A DNA stretch of 36,154 nt from Fibrella forsythiae (GCF_017353175.1 NZ_JAFMYW010000020.1:1-36154); one strand, 5' to 3'. Numbered from the stretch's first letter, positions 1 through 10,130 are shown. Numbers and translations: made by a program. The notes: a model not told the origin generated them from the sequence alone.

Positions 1-200
1 TCTACCGCAAAAAAGGGTCAACTTGCTCACCCTAAGCCAACTAAGCCAAAATTCTTCACGCATAAACATCGAAATCCCAGACAGGACCCCGCCACGCACT
101 ACCGGTCAAATACAATTGTAATGCCATTTCCCGGTGATATATGACAGACTGGTTACATCGGGGGCTAACCGTTCCCTAACTGCTTCAGTAGTGACCGGCT
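1..200. repeat. Direct repeat copy 1 (partner at 483-682)
   Basis: This non-coding block recurs at a constant offset of 482 bp. The best conserved core is 79-142 (matching 561-624), which contains the palindrome TACAATTGTA and the string TTTCCCGGTGATATATGA. Identity falls off outside the core but shared blocks such as CCGCAAAAAAGGGTCA remain. The repeat begins at or before the window edge, so further copies may lie upstream. No protein was recognised in any frame. Confidence 0.8.
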
Positions 201-362
201 TGAAAAGGGGGCAAACGGGCTCCAGAACGAAGGCTTCAGCCTACTTGGCCAGCTTGTCCGTGGCCGAAGGATCGCTCTTCGCCTTTAAGGATCGATGTCA
301 CCCATGGGCCGAGACAGGGTTACTACAAGTCCGGGGTGGCTACTCGTTATAACTTAGCCAGG

Positions 363-405
363 AAGAGGGCTTTACGTCCCCTCAAAAAGGGCTTCTCGCC
401 CTCTT
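363..405. other. Inverted repeat / hairpin in variable segment
   Basis: Arms AAGAGGGC (363-370) and GCCCTCTT (398-405) are exact reverse complements around a 27-nt loop. The loop holds a further AGGGC. No T-run follows, so this is not a standard terminator. It may be RNA structure in a non-coding transcript. Confidence 0.4.
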
Positions 406-482
406 ACCGGGCCCATTTTAGCCCTGACTGCTCGGTACTGCTTCCCCTCTTCCCCAAGGTCAGCGCTGTATCTTCCCGTTTT

Positions 483-682
483 CTCACCGCAAAAAAGGGT
501 CATCTTGCTCATCCACAGGCAGATGGCCCAAAATTCTTCGCTCACTCAGGGCCAAATCGCAGACAGGACCCCGCCACGCACTACCGGTCAAATACAATTG
601 TAATTCAATTTCCCGGTGATATATGATGGACCGGTTACATAGGGGGTTGACCGTTGGCTCACCCATTCAGTGGTGACCGGTC
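483..682. repeat. Direct repeat copy 2 (partner at 1-200)
   Basis: Second copy of the repeat, all matching blocks lying at offset 482. The 280-bp segments that follow the two copies (201-482 and 683-960) are largely different in sequence but both contain hairpin-forming DNA. The arrangement is a conserved block followed by a variable block. Short open frames across it do not look like real genes. Confidence 0.8.
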
Positions 683-810
683 AGAGAACAGGCCAATATG
701 GTCTTGTCAGGAGTTCTGTAGCTAGCTTAGCCGGGGCATTGACGGCCTTACGGAGAGCCTGCCCCTGGCCTGCCCGATGTAACCACAGGCCCGGACCGGC
801 GTTATTACAA

Positions 811-841
811 CTTCCTCCGGAAAGGACCTTGCCGGAGGAAG
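811..841. other. Perfect 10-bp hairpin
   Basis: CTTCCTCCGG (811-820) is exactly complementary to CCGGAGGAAG (832-841) around an 11-nt loop. There is no following T-run. It lies 80 bp before a strong plus-strand terminator, so it could be part of a structured non-coding RNA. Confidence 0.55.
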
Positions 842-920
842 AGTTCCCAAGGGTTCCTACAGCTGCCCGGCGCTTAGTATCTTAAAGGCATTCATCCAAC
901 GGGCGTATAAGTCTACGTGG

Positions 921-960
921 CCTTGCCTGCTCCAGGATGGCGGAGCAGGCAAGGATTTTT
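921..960 (+). terminator. Rho-independent terminator, plus strand
   Basis: CCTTGCCTGCTCC (921-933) pairs perfectly with GGAGCAGGCAAGG (942-954) around an 8-nt loop, followed by ATTTTT. The T-run is on the plus strand, so it ends rightward transcription. No convincing plus-strand protein gene precedes it in the window. It may also shield the converging giant gene that ends at 1047. Confidence 0.8.
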
Positions 961-1046
961 CGTCCCTAAAACCGGACTGGTTCAGCTTGTTCAGCATGAA
1001 GCTCTGAGTAGGTTTTTCAACGAGCCAGTCCAGGAGAGAAGGCTGC

Positions 1047-4000
1047 TTACAGCTTGATTAGCTTTCTGATCTGGCTTTGATCGGTAGTACTTGCCCGTAG
1101 TAGCAACATGCCCGTCGACAGGTTGCTAATATCCAGGGGTTCGGTGTGCTCCGATGTAGTTACCTCAAGGTGGCGCTCCCAGACCGTTCGGCCTTTCATA
1201 TCGATCAGTTGTAGCTGAACCGATTGCCTGGCTGCCCCGCGAATCATCACCCAGGCCCGGTCACTGGTAACAGGGTTAGGATATATCTCGATCAGAAACG
1301 GGGTAACTACTGGTTCAACAGCCAGGATAATTGGCGAGGGGGTTACCGTAAGCACGAAGGCCTGGGAGGTGACCCTGCCGCAATCACCACTTACGGTACA
1401 TACGTAGGTGCCGCTCTGGCTGGCCGTTACGCCCGTCAGGTTGAGTACACTGGTGGAAGCCCCCTGTAGCGCAACCCCGTCCTTTGTCCACCGGTAGGTC
1501 AGATTGGTGCCCGTGGCCGATAGCGGCACGCTGATTGAAGTCCCGGCGGTAACGACTGAACCGCTAGCGGGCTGCGCCGTAATCTGGGTAAGTTGCAAAC
1601 AAAATTGCGACCAACTGACCTGCTTGCCACCGGTTCCAGAAACGCCGAACCGGTCTTTAACAGTGGATGCCTGCGCGGTAAATACATACAACCCGTTTCC
1701 GGTAGTGATTGCCGAAAGGTCTACGTTGAACGAGGCTGAATCGAGCGGAGTGATGACGACCGCTGAGTTGATGATATTGGGGCCACCTTGTAAGGAAAGG
1801 GTCAGATCCTCGTAGGTGAAGGTCAGTGGGTCAATCCGCTTGTTGAAGTACACTTTTAAATTTTTCACCTGCGTTGACGAGGCCTGAGTGGGAGTGCCGA
1901 CGATGCTATCAATTTTGGGCCCATTGACATCCTTTAGTTTCCAGACAACCGTATAGGTTGCTGAGGCTGTGGTGGCAAAATTGTCAACGAGGTGAAATTT
2001 GTTTTCATAAACGGGCGATCGTAGCACGGGTAAGCTAACAAAGGTTAACCAGGCGTTAGTCAGGGGGATCACCTGACCATCACTGCGGGTTACGCTGGCC
2101 AGTTCGTAGAGCTTGTTGCCAGGATCGGGTAGCTTGATGTAGTTGAACCCGGCTTCGGATGGCGTTATCGTTAACGTATTGGTAAACCTGGGGCCTGACA
2201 CGGGAGTGTTGAAACTGCCACTGGCGGCCGCACTAACTTTGGCGGTCCTGTTCCCCTGCGAGAAATAAATAACATCCGGGACGTCATTGACGTCAAACAC
2301 ATCGTTGACCAGGAAGTCATTGATACTATCCTCCAGCGGGCCGTACAGCCGGATACTCTTTGTCAGCTCGTGAAGCTTAACGCCCTGCACCAGGCTTAAG
2401 TTTTTATTGCCAAAACTACTGGTGTGGACAATCTTGGCATCGTAGCTGACAAACTTCCCAAGCAGTGAGCTGGTGAAGTACCACTGTCCAATTTTGGTTG
2501 TCAAGGGTTCGATGGTGCCAAAGTTGATATTGGTCAGGCCCAATTGGACTGGTTTGCCCTGGAGATTTGACCCAATCAGGCTAAAATCAACGGCCAACCC
2601 CTTCTCATTATCTACGATTTTGGGCTGGGCCGACGAAATAGTCATCTCGCGGGCGGGTCCATATCCTTGATTTTCAACCATCACGGCCAGCTCGGCGGGT
2701 ACCGAGGGTTCGACCTCTTGAGTCGTCAGGGCATCATCTCCCAAAATATTTCGCTCCATAAAATAATGAAGCGTCAGGTTGGGACTGGGGTTGACCGTAA
2801 TGGGAACAGGAGTCAGCGGCAAGGTAACCGTCGCTCCCGCGTAGGGATCCCAGTAGGTAACAGAACCGCCGAATGTATACACCGTTGGCGTCTGCGGGGC
2901 GGCGTTTAACTGCGGAATAAAGAGGAATTTGACTAGGCCTTTTTGCCCGGCGTTGATACCCGACAGGCTGGCCGGATTTTGGGGCTGGATCTCAAACAGG
3001 CCGTTGCTGGGGGTTCCCTTCTGGTCGGTGATCTGAATGTTGACCGAGATTGTTTTCATGGCGTCCGTGGGGTGGCCGTTGACAATTTCCAGCGTACCCT
3101 CAAAAGCTTCCCGGGTCATGGTCAGTTGCTGGCTAAACTGAACGGTTACCGAGGCGCAAACGCCCTTTTTTTCACCATCAATGATTTCATTGAGTCCACT
3201 GATTGCCCTTCTGTGCATATCATCAATGGATTTAAACCCTTTCTTAACTGAATAATTGTGCGCTTGAATGAAGGCAGCTACGTAGGTTCTAACTTGATTC
3301 CAGTTGATAATACTAGGATAAGCTGCATTAGGGGCAAGCACATTGTTCGCCTTAGCTTCCAGAGAAGTATTCCAGCGGATAAAGAATGCCGAGAGCTCAG
3401 AGGGCGCCATGTCATATCCGGCCATCTTCTCGATGATATCACGTTGATTACTGGCAAAAATGGGTACCTGACTGTCTAGGTAAGGAAGAACAAGAGGCAT
3501 TAAAACAGGCCAACTTCCCTTATCAAGCAAGTCCCCAAACAACTCTGTCATCCAGTTTCTCATCCCGCTATATCCATCTGCCACAGCCTGTAAATTATCA
3601 GCAGTTTCCCTAAGAACCGCATTGGGTAATCCATTGGCTTGTATTCTTCCGCCACCGGCTATTGCACCGGCGCAGGTCCGTATTGCCATGACTATTTGTA
3701 AGGCACAGAAAATCTGTTGCGCTACGGGAAGCCCTTTTAGAAGGTTTTTAGGATGACTCCATAGACCACCATAACCTATTTGTATTGCATTTGAGCCTAA
3801 GCAGCCTACTGCTTCCTTTCCGAAAGGATCCACATTGCCGTCGATCGCTAGACCACCAAAACATATGGCTGCTTGAGCTTCACCCAACGCTAGTTGGACC
3901 AAAGGGCCACCTGGAATACAGCTTAGTATCGCCTGTGCTATATCTGAAAGACAGGCCACGCAGCTTTTCTTCTCCAGCTTAAACGGTACTGGCTTAGCCG

Positions 4001-7000
4001 ATCCGCCAATAGTGCCTACGCCCGATGCATAGCAGTCGGAACAAGTAAATGCAGCACAAGTGCGACCAGCGTACGTGAAGGAAGCGCCAATCGGTACTTC
4101 TACTTCGAAGGGACCACACTTAAAGTGAAATTTCCCCCCGGCAAGACCTGTACAGGGTCCATCGGCAGCTTCAGCGCTTAGCCGGCCACCACCCGGTCCG
4201 CTTCGCCTGCGCATGAGGACCGGAATTTGGATGCTCTGTTTGGCCAGCAGATCACCCGGGATATAATTGGTTATGAATTCGTATTCCGTATCAGCGGCGG
4301 GCAGATTCAAGGTCACCTCCTTGGCCGTAATGAGCCCGTGGTTGGTGAGGGTGACCATAAATTGATACTCCTGCCCCGCCGAGAGTTGAGGCATTGTTTT
4401 GGGCATCTCAATGGTGACCACCGGCATGGGCACATTCGTCTCAAAGGTGGCCTCAAGCGTAGTCTCATATTGGTCCTGTACGGTCGTGGGCACCACAACC
4501 CAATTAAAGGTGATGGCCTGATAATTCAGAAAAGCGGTTGCCTCGGTGGTGGCTCCAGGGTTAATCTCCAGCACATCGGTGTAGGGTAGATGTTTCTCTT
4601 TTTCAACCGTAATGCGATGCTTCCCTTCCGGGATGTTGGCACCAGCAAAAAGACCTTCTTCGCTGGTGTACCCTTGCGCATAAACCTCACCGGTGAAGTA
4701 GTTGGCAATTTTAACCAGCGCATCCTTTACCTTCGGACCATTCCCATTATTGGTATTATACGTGAATTGATCAGTGGCTATGATCCTGGCGGTCCCTGTC
4801 GCTTCAGATACTTTTTGGAAAGTGAAGGGCAGGGAGAATGAATTACCATTCGCTGAATTGATGCCAATGTTCCCGGTTATAGGACTGTTAACAGGAACCT
4901 CACCCAGGGCACTAAATTTTAGAACAGCGACAGCTGTATCTCCCGGCGCCAGTGAGGGTAACGTTTTGGGAGTCACGTTGGTCAGCCAGTTCACATCAGG
5001 CAGATTGATTGTAATAGTACCCGTAGCCGCTTTGCCTATGTTCGTCAATTTAACTTCGATCCGGCGCTCGCCCGAGCTCTGCGAAACGTTAGCCTGAATG
5101 CGCACTATATCTGCGACGACATGAGCACTGGCCGCCTGGCAGTAGTAATAGGCGTTTACCTTCTGGATAATGCCCTCGCTAGATGTTGCCTGGAGAGTGG
5201 CTTCGACATAATTGTTTCCGCTGGTCAGCGCAGAGCCGCTGACCGTGTACCCAATCGTAGCTGTCGTGTTACCGGCTAAGGTGGTTAATACCGTGAATTG
5301 AACACTAGCCCCTGTAGGCAGGGTGACAGGTGCCAGCGTAAAATTGCTCAGGCTCTTACCACTCAGGTTTTCCACGGGCAGAGAACCGCTCAGGGGCTGG
5401 TTCAGGGTCGCTGTAAACAGAACGTTATTTCCCCTGTTAATTCGAACCCCGAGAATATCAAATCCGTCCTGCTCGCTCGTTTGGTTCAATCCCGGGAAAC
5501 AAGCTCCGACGATGTAGTGGCCCGCCTCGCTGGGCAAGGGCACAAACGGTACCGAGAAATTCCCGGCGGCATCCGTAGTGTCAGAAAACGTCCTTCGGAT
5601 GCCGCTCGTAATAACATACACCTCAACCGGAACATTGGCCGCCGTTGACCCATTAGTTCTTGTCGCCCTACCCGTGATGGGAACGCTCGTCCCTTTTAGA
5701 ACATACAGCGGAGCTACCGTAGCCGTGGCCGTGTAGGCCGCTTCAAGCGTGATATTGACCGGTTGAGAGACATTGTTGGTCAGAAGCAATTCCCCTAGCG
5801 TAGCGTTCGGGTTTATCCAGAATAGCAACTTAAACACCCCCTGTTTGCCCGGAGCTTTCGCCGACTTAGAGAGGATTTTTGTTTGACCGGCCGGAATAGC
5901 TTCACCCAGTGTGTCTTCAGAAAGTTGTATGTCTGAGGCGTCAATGAGGTTATCGGCAGACAAATACCCCCGGACCAGTGTTCCGACCGGCGCAGTGGTG
6001 CCCCCGCTGTTTTTAATCGATACCTGATAGCTGATAGCGGCACCGGCCTGTACGGTATTACTGCTGAGTTGAACCAGCGGGATTTGCAGATCTGGCTGGT
6101 TCAGATCGGTAACGATCACGAATGTCGATCCCGGAGAGAGTCCAGCCGCAGTTGCCGTAAAATAGACGGTCTGATTGCCATCGGTTATTCCATCATCGAT
6201 TGTTGTGATGGCGACGTCGACGAAGGCCTGCCCAGCGGGTATGACAATGGTTGCGGGCAGGGTAGCCTCCGTTAGATCGGACGAGGTAAGCGTTACGGAC
6301 AGTGCGTTTGTAGTAGGCCCGTTACGGGTGATGCGGAGCGATCCTGCATTGGCCAATCCTTCCCGCAGCGTCTGCTGGCTTGTCGATAGCGTTAGCGATG
6401 GGCCGTCATCATCGTTTACGATAAGCGTTGCCGACACCGAACCCGATGAGGTCGTCGGCGCATTACAACCGCATGAGGCGACAAATAAAGAAGCGGTAAC
6501 TGTCACTAACCGCTGGCCATCCAGCGCTGAATTATTCACTGCGCCAATGGTAAATGTTTTCTCCTTTTCACCTTCAGCCAACGAAATGGAAGCTGGTAAC
6601 AAAAGCGTATTGGGCAGACTAGCCGACAGGTTGGCCGTAAAGGCAATGGAACTACTAGATGAGGTTCGTCGCAGTACAGCTTGCGTGGCATTTGCACCAG
6701 CCGATTCGGAAATGTTCGTCGCCAGGATAACCAGCTCCAGATTGGGTAAATCATCATCGTTTACCAGGATTCTACCGGTAGCCGGGTTGTAATCTGAAGC
6801 GCCTGCCGTAATGGTAACGGCTAGATCAATTTCGGGAATGTTGTTCTGGGCCAGCGTAACCGACACATCCGTGGAAAGAGCACCCGCAGCAATGGTGACA
6901 GACGCCGGAAGGGGAAAACGCGTAGGGTTACTGGATTGAAGGAATACGGCTAATGGACTAGTCAAGGTGAGATTGGTGGCTACCTTGAAGCTTACCGTCT

Positions 7001-9698
7001 GGCCCTCGGTGGCAGTGGGCGGCAGATTGATAATGGAAAGAGTGGGTAAAACGGCCATCACACTTCGTTGAACAGGAGTCGCTGAGCTATACACCCTGTC
7101 GCCGGGTTGTCGGGCCTCGATAACGACTATACCAGCCGCCGTAAACGTTAGGGCATTGCCGCTCAGGGTGGCCGGACCCGATATCACGCTAAAGCTAACG
7201 GGCAGGCCAGAGCTGGCCGTGGCCGTCAGACTAACTGGAGCCCTGCCCACTACCTGGGTAGGCATAAGAATGAAGCTAATGCTCTGACTACGCTTCGAGA
7301 CAGAGAACGTCCGCTGCAACTGCGCCGGTTTGAAGAATTCGTTTCCGGGCTGGTAAGCCGTAACTGTTACCTGGCCAGCTCCGCCGGGGAAGGTAATCCT
7401 GTTTCCTGTCAGGAGGGCTACACCAGTGCCGGGTTGGGTAGTAATCGAAAAGCTTACCGGCAGCGTAGAGGTGGCCGTGGCCGTGAGCACCAGCGTATCA
7501 TCGACGAACTTAGCCGGAATCTCACTGAAACTGATCGTTTGGTCTACCTGAATTACCTGCTCAATCCACGGCGTAAAGAGTACCCTATCAGATACTTTAT
7601 TGCCTTTGCCGTTCGGGTTGAGCGTTGGGTGCAAAGGCCCTGTTGAGGCACCCCAATAGGTGCTTCTGGCATCAATGATTTCACTGCCACCGTTGTTGAT
7701 GCCGTAGTCGGTATTGCTGTAAATTTTGTTGTTCTGCAGCCAGGGCTTCCCCGTATTATTATAAATACCCGTTAGATTTCCGAAGACATTAGAGGCAGTG
7801 ATTGTCAAGGAACTGGCATTGGTCCGAATCCCGATTGCCTCGCTGTTACTGATTGTAGACCTGGCAATACGAACGCCATCCGTATTTATCTCGACGGCCT
7901 TGCCGTAGAAGAAGGTGTCACCCATCCGGTCGATGGAGACGTACTCCAATACCGAGGCCGAGCTGCCTGCGTTGAAGAAGATAGCCCCGCCATGGGTAGA
8001 GTTAACGTCTCTGGCCTTGCCCCGGATGTAGATCGAATCGGCGGCCGTGCCCTGGGCCAGCAGCGTGCCGTTGATGTTGAAGTTAGCACCAAAGGTGGGC
8101 ACCTCGATCAAGACACCTGGGGCAATGGTCAGCTTGTACTCTTTGGGCACGGTTAAACTCCCCAGCAACTGGTAAAACGAGCCCGCGTAGCCCAAGTTAG
8201 GCAAGCTGGCGTCTTTGTCGACCTCACTGCCGTCCAGGGTAACGACGGCCTTAAGACGGGCGAAGTTCTTGGCTCCCCCGGCCCAGGACTCCACATCGTA
8301 GCGCTCACTGTTGCGGATGGTGGTGTTACGGATGATTGGTTTCTCGCCGGTGGCAATCGAGACGGCCTTGCCATAGAAGAAGGTGTCACCCATCCGGTCG
8401 ATGGAGACGTACTCCAATACTGAGGCCGAGCTGCCTGCGTTAAAGAAGATAGCCCCGCCATGGGTAGAGTTAACGTCTTTGGCCTTGCCCCGGATGTAGA
8501 TCGAATCGGCGGCCGTGCCCTGGGCCAGCAGCGCGCCGTTGACAAAGATGTCCGTGTTAAAGTCGGGCACCTCGATCATCACCCCAGGGGCAATGGTCAG
8601 CTTGTACTCTTTGGGCACGGTCACATCCCCCAGTAGCCGGTAGAACGAGGTGGCGTAACCCATGTTAGGCAGGGCGGCATCACTGTCAAGGCTACTGCTA
8701 ATTATATTGACGACGGCCCTGACCCGGGTAAAGCTACTGACTCCCCCGGCCCAGGACTCCACGTCGTAGCGCTCACTGTTGCGGACGGTGGTGTTACGGA
8801 TGACTGGTTTCTCGCCGGTGGCAATCGAGACGGCCTTGCCATAGAAGAAGGTGTCACCCATCCGGTCGATGGAGACGTACTCCAATACCGAGGCCGAGCT
8901 GCCTGCGTTGAAGAAGATAGCCCCGCCATGGGTAGAGTTAACGTCTCTGGCCTTGCCCCGGATGTAGATCGAATCGGCGGCCGTGCCCTGGGCCAGCAGC
9001 GTGCCGTTGATGTTGAAGTTAGCACCAAAGGTGGGCACCTCGATCAAGACACCTGGGGCAATGGTCAGCTTGTACTCTTTGGGCACGGTTAAACTCCCCA
9101 GCAACTGGTAAAACGAGCCCGCGTAGCCCAAGTTAGGCAAGCTGGCGTCTTTGTCGACCTCACTGCCGTCCAGGGTAACGACGGCCTTAAGACGGGCGAA
9201 GTTCTTGGCTCCCCCGGCCCAGGACTCCACATCGTAGCGCTCACTGTTGCGGATGGTGGTGTTACGGATGATTGGTTTCTCGCCGGTGGCAATCGAGACG
9301 GCCTTGCCATAGAAGAAGGTGTCACCCATCCGGTCGATGGAGACGTACTCCAATACTGAGGCCGAGCTGCCTGCGTTAAAGAAGATAGCCCCGCCATGGG
9401 TAGAGTTAACGTCTTTGGCCTTGCCCCGGATGTAGATCGAATCGGCGGCCGTGCCCTGGGCCAGCAGCGCGCCGTTGACAAAGATGTCCGTGTTAAAGTC
9501 GGGCACCTCGACCACCACCCCAGGCTGAATCACCAGCGTCTGACCAGTTGGCACGGTTACATCCCCACTAAGTACGTAGGGGCTTTGTGCTTTTGTCCAG
9601 GTGCCTGAGACAGATCCGCTTATTGATGTCTGGGCCAAGCCGCCACAGAAGGTTACCAGCACTAAAAGGAGCGCTAAACCAAATACATGTTTGATCAT
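1047..9698 (-). CDS. Giant multidomain secreted surface protein with T9SS sorting domain
   Basis: About 2,880 residues. I prefer the ATG at 9698 because a typical signal peptide follows directly (MIKHVFGLALLLVLV, then LAQ). The frame extends upstream to an ATG at 9761 inside a hairpin. In protein order: parallel beta-helix repeats with four copies of a roughly 156-residue unit (nt about 7555-9560); bacterial Ig-like repeats (7040-7555); three Calx-beta-like repeats ending in VNDDD-type motifs (6090-7040); a CARDB-like domain (5745-6100); several Big/DUF11-like beta domains; a carboxypeptidase-regulatory-like domain (4520-4790); a Cys-rich, partly helical block (3150-4190); more beta domains; an Ig domain with WTKDG and SGTYVC motifs (1330-1600); and a type A T9SS sorting domain with IEIYPNPV (1050-1310). 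Such proteins are exported and anchored by T9SS and usually act as adhesins or matrix proteins. The domain calls are from motif recognition, and the ligand is unknown. Confidence 0.9.
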   Translation of the reverse strand: MIKHVFGLALLLVLVTFCGGLAQTSISGSVSGTWTKAQSPYVLSGDVTVPTGQTLVIQPGVVVEVPDFNTDIFVNGALLAQGTAADSIYIRGKAKDVNSTHGGAIFFNAGSSASVLEYVSIDRMGDTFFYGKAVSIATGEKPIIRNTTIRNSERYDVESWAGGAKNFARLKAVVTLDGSEVDKDASLPNLGYAGSFYQLLGSLTVPKEYKLTIAPGVLIEVPTFGANFNINGTLLAQGTAADSIYIRGKARDVNSTHGGAIFFNAGSSASVLEYVSIDRMGDTFFYGKAVSIATGEKPVIRNTTVRNSERYDVESWAGGVSSFTRVRAVVNIISSSLDSDAALPNMGYATSFYRLLGDVTVPKEYKLTIAPGVMIEVPDFNTDIFVNGALLAQGTAADSIYIRGKAKDVNSTHGGAIFFNAGSSASVLEYVSIDRMGDTFFYGKAVSIATGEKPIIRNTTIRNSERYDVESWAGGAKNFARLKAVVTLDGSEVDKDASLPNLGYAGSFYQLLGSLTVPKEYKLTIAPGVLIEVPTFGANFNINGTLLAQGTAADSIYIRGKARDVNSTHGGAIFFNAGSSASVLEYVSIDRMGDTFFYGKAVEINTDGVRIARSTISNSEAIGIRTNASSLTITASNVFGNLTGIYNNTGKPWLQNNKIYSNTDYGINNGGSEIIDARSTYWGASTGPLHPTLNPNGKGNKVSDRVLFTPWIEQVIQVDQTISFSEIPAKFVDDTLVLTATATSTLPVSFSITTQPGTGVALLTGNRITFPGGAGQVTVTAYQPGNEFFKPAQLQRTFSVSKRSQSISFILMPTQVVGRAPVSLTATASSGLPVSFSVISGPATLSGNALTFTAAGIVVIEARQPGDRVYSSATPVQRSVMAVLPTLSIINLPPTATEGQTVSFKVATNLTLTSPLAVFLQSSNPTRFPLPASVTIAAGALSTDVSVTLAQNNIPEIDLAVTITAGASDYNPATGRILVNDDDLPNLELVILATNISESAGANATQAVLRRTSSSSSIAFTANLSASLPNTLLLPASISLAEGEKEKTFTIGAVNNSALDGQRLVTVTASLFVASCGCNAPTTSSGSVSATLIVNDDDGPSLTLSTSQQTLREGLANAGSLRITRNGPTTNALSVTLTSSDLTEATLPATIVIPAGQAFVDVAITTIDDGITDGNQTVYFTATAAGLSPGSTFVIVTDLNQPDLQIPLVQLSSNTVQAGAAISYQVSIKNSGGTTAPVGTLVRGYLSADNLIDASDIQLSEDTLGEAIPAGQTKILSKSAKAPGKQGVFKLLFWINPNATLGELLLTNNVSQPVNITLEAAYTATATVAPLYVLKGTSVPITGRATRTNGSTAANVPVEVYVITSGIRRTFSDTTDAAGNFSVPFVPLPSEAGHYIVGACFPGLNQTSEQDGFDILGVRINRGNNVLFTATLNQPLSGSLPVENLSGKSLSNFTLAPVTLPTGASVQFTVLTTLAGNTTATIGYTVSGSALTSGNNYVEATLQATSSEGIIQKVNAYYYCQAASAHVVADIVRIQANVSQSSGERRIEVKLTNIGKAATGTITINLPDVNWLTNVTPKTLPSLAPGDTAVAVLKFSALGEVPVNSPITGNIGINSANGNSFSLPFTFQKVSEATGTARIIATDQFTYNTNNGNGPKVKDALVKIANYFTGEVYAQGYTSEEGLFAGANIPEGKHRITVEKEKHLPYTDVLEINPGATTEATAFLNYQAITFNWVVVPTTVQDQYETTLEATFETNVPMPVVTIEMPKTMPQLSAGQEYQFMVTLTNHGLITAKEVTLNLPAADTEYEFITNYIPGDLLAKQSIQIPVLMRRRSGPGGGRLSAEAADGPCTGLAGGKFHFKCGPFEVEVPIGASFTYAGRTCAAFTCSDCYASGVGTIGGSAKPVPFKLEKKSCVACLSDIAQAILSCIPGGPLVQLALGEAQAAICFGGLAIDGNVDPFGKEAVGCLGSNAIQIGYGGLWSHPKNLLKGLPVAQQIFCALQIVMAIRTCAGAIAGGGRIQANGLPNAVLRETADNLQAVADGYSGMRNWMTELFGDLLDKGSWPVLMPLVLPYLDSQVPIFASNQRDIIEKMAGYDMAPSELSAFFIRWNTSLEAKANNVLAPNAAYPSIINWNQVRTYVAAFIQAHNYSVKKGFKSIDDMHRRAISGLNEIIDGEKKGVCASVTVQFSQQLTMTREAFEGTLEIVNGHPTDAMKTISVNIQITDQKGTPSNGLFEIQPQNPASLSGINAGQKGLVKFLFIPQLNAAPQTPTVYTFGGSVTYWDPYAGATVTLPLTPVPITVNPSPNLTLHYFMERNILGDDALTTQEVEPSVPAELAVMVENQGYGPAREMTISSAQPKIVDNEKGLAVDFSLIGSNLQGKPVQLGLTNINFGTIEPLTTKIGQWYFTSSLLGKFVSYDAKIVHTSSFGNKNLSLVQGVKLHELTKSIRLYGPLEDSINDFLVNDVFDVNDVPDVIYFSQGNRTAKVSAAASGSFNTPVSGPRFTNTLTITPSEAGFNYIKLPDPGNKLYELASVTRSDGQVIPLTNAWLTFVSLPVLRSPVYENKFHLVDNFATTASATYTVVWKLKDVNGPKIDSIVGTPTQASSTQVKNLKVYFNKRIDPLTFTYEDLTLSLQGGPNIINSAVVITPLDSASFNVDLSAITTGNGLYVFTAQASTVKDRFGVSGTGGKQVSWSQFCLQLTQITAQPASGSVVTAGTSISVPLSATGTNLTYRWTKDGVALQGASTSVLNLTGVTASQSGTYVCTVSGDCGRVTSQAFVLTVTPSPIILAVEPVVTPFLIEIYPNPVTSDRAWVMIRGAARQSVQLQLIDMKGRTVWERHLEVTTSEHTEPLDISNLSTGMLLLRASTTDQSQIRKLIKL
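7886..9556 (-). repeat. Higher-order tandem repeat (468-bp units, 936-bp period)
   Basis: Units A (9089-9556 and 8153-8620) and B (8621-9088 and 7886-8152, partial) alternate as A-B-A-B within the giant gene. DNA separated by 936 bp is nearly identical over roughly 670 bp (7890-8560 against 8826-9496). At least 393 bp (8153-8545 against 9089-9481) look identical in every frame. A and B share the beta-helix pattern but differ in sequence, so the A-B pair was duplicated as one block, recently or with later homogenisation. Confidence 0.9.
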
Positions 9699-9742
9699 GA
9701 TAATTAGTGCATTAAGCGCTTGCCGAGAAACTTGATCTACCC

Positions 9743-9770
9743 GAAAACCAGCTTTATACATAAAACTGGT
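9743..9770 (-). terminator. Hairpin with T-run upstream of the giant gene
   Basis: Read on the minus strand, ACCAGTTTTA and TAAAGCTGGT form a 10-bp stem with one G-U pair and a TGTA loop, followed by TTTT. It sits about 50 bp before the preferred ATG of the giant gene and 360 bp after the upstream two-component operon. It could terminate that operon or be a leader hairpin. The frame's most upstream ATG lies inside it, which argues against that start. Confidence 0.4.
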
Positions 9771-10130
9771 ACGCCTTCTATGCCGCTTGCAATTTGGCTA
9801 GCCGTAAACTAAAACTGACTGACTTGCGTCAGGACGTTCCTAGTCTACGATCAGGCGAAACTACTGCCACTGAACCACTGACTTTCAGGTAATTAATATC
9901 TATCGACAAGCTATAAGGTGTGGAAACTACTATGTGCAAGCAACTACATATTTGCCGAAAATCAAATGCTAATGGTCAGTAAATGTGGCTAACTCAATGG
10001 TAGTTACCTGGCTCATCCGAATGCAGGTTGTCCTGAGCCAGTAGTGCCTGACTAAACATGTAAACTCAACTCCTTGAGCAGAGGCTGAGACCAGCAGGCC
10101 ACAGCAATAAAGACTACCCATTGTTTTCTG

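Noticed and set aside
134-885. Several short plus-strand open frames in the left repeat region
   Set aside because: They cross repeat borders, have no recognisable domains and differ between the two repeat copies. They look like chance frames in non-coding DNA.
7886-9556. CRISPR-like or satellite array
   Set aside because: The repeats are in-frame coding units of 468 bp within one protein, not short repeats with spacers.
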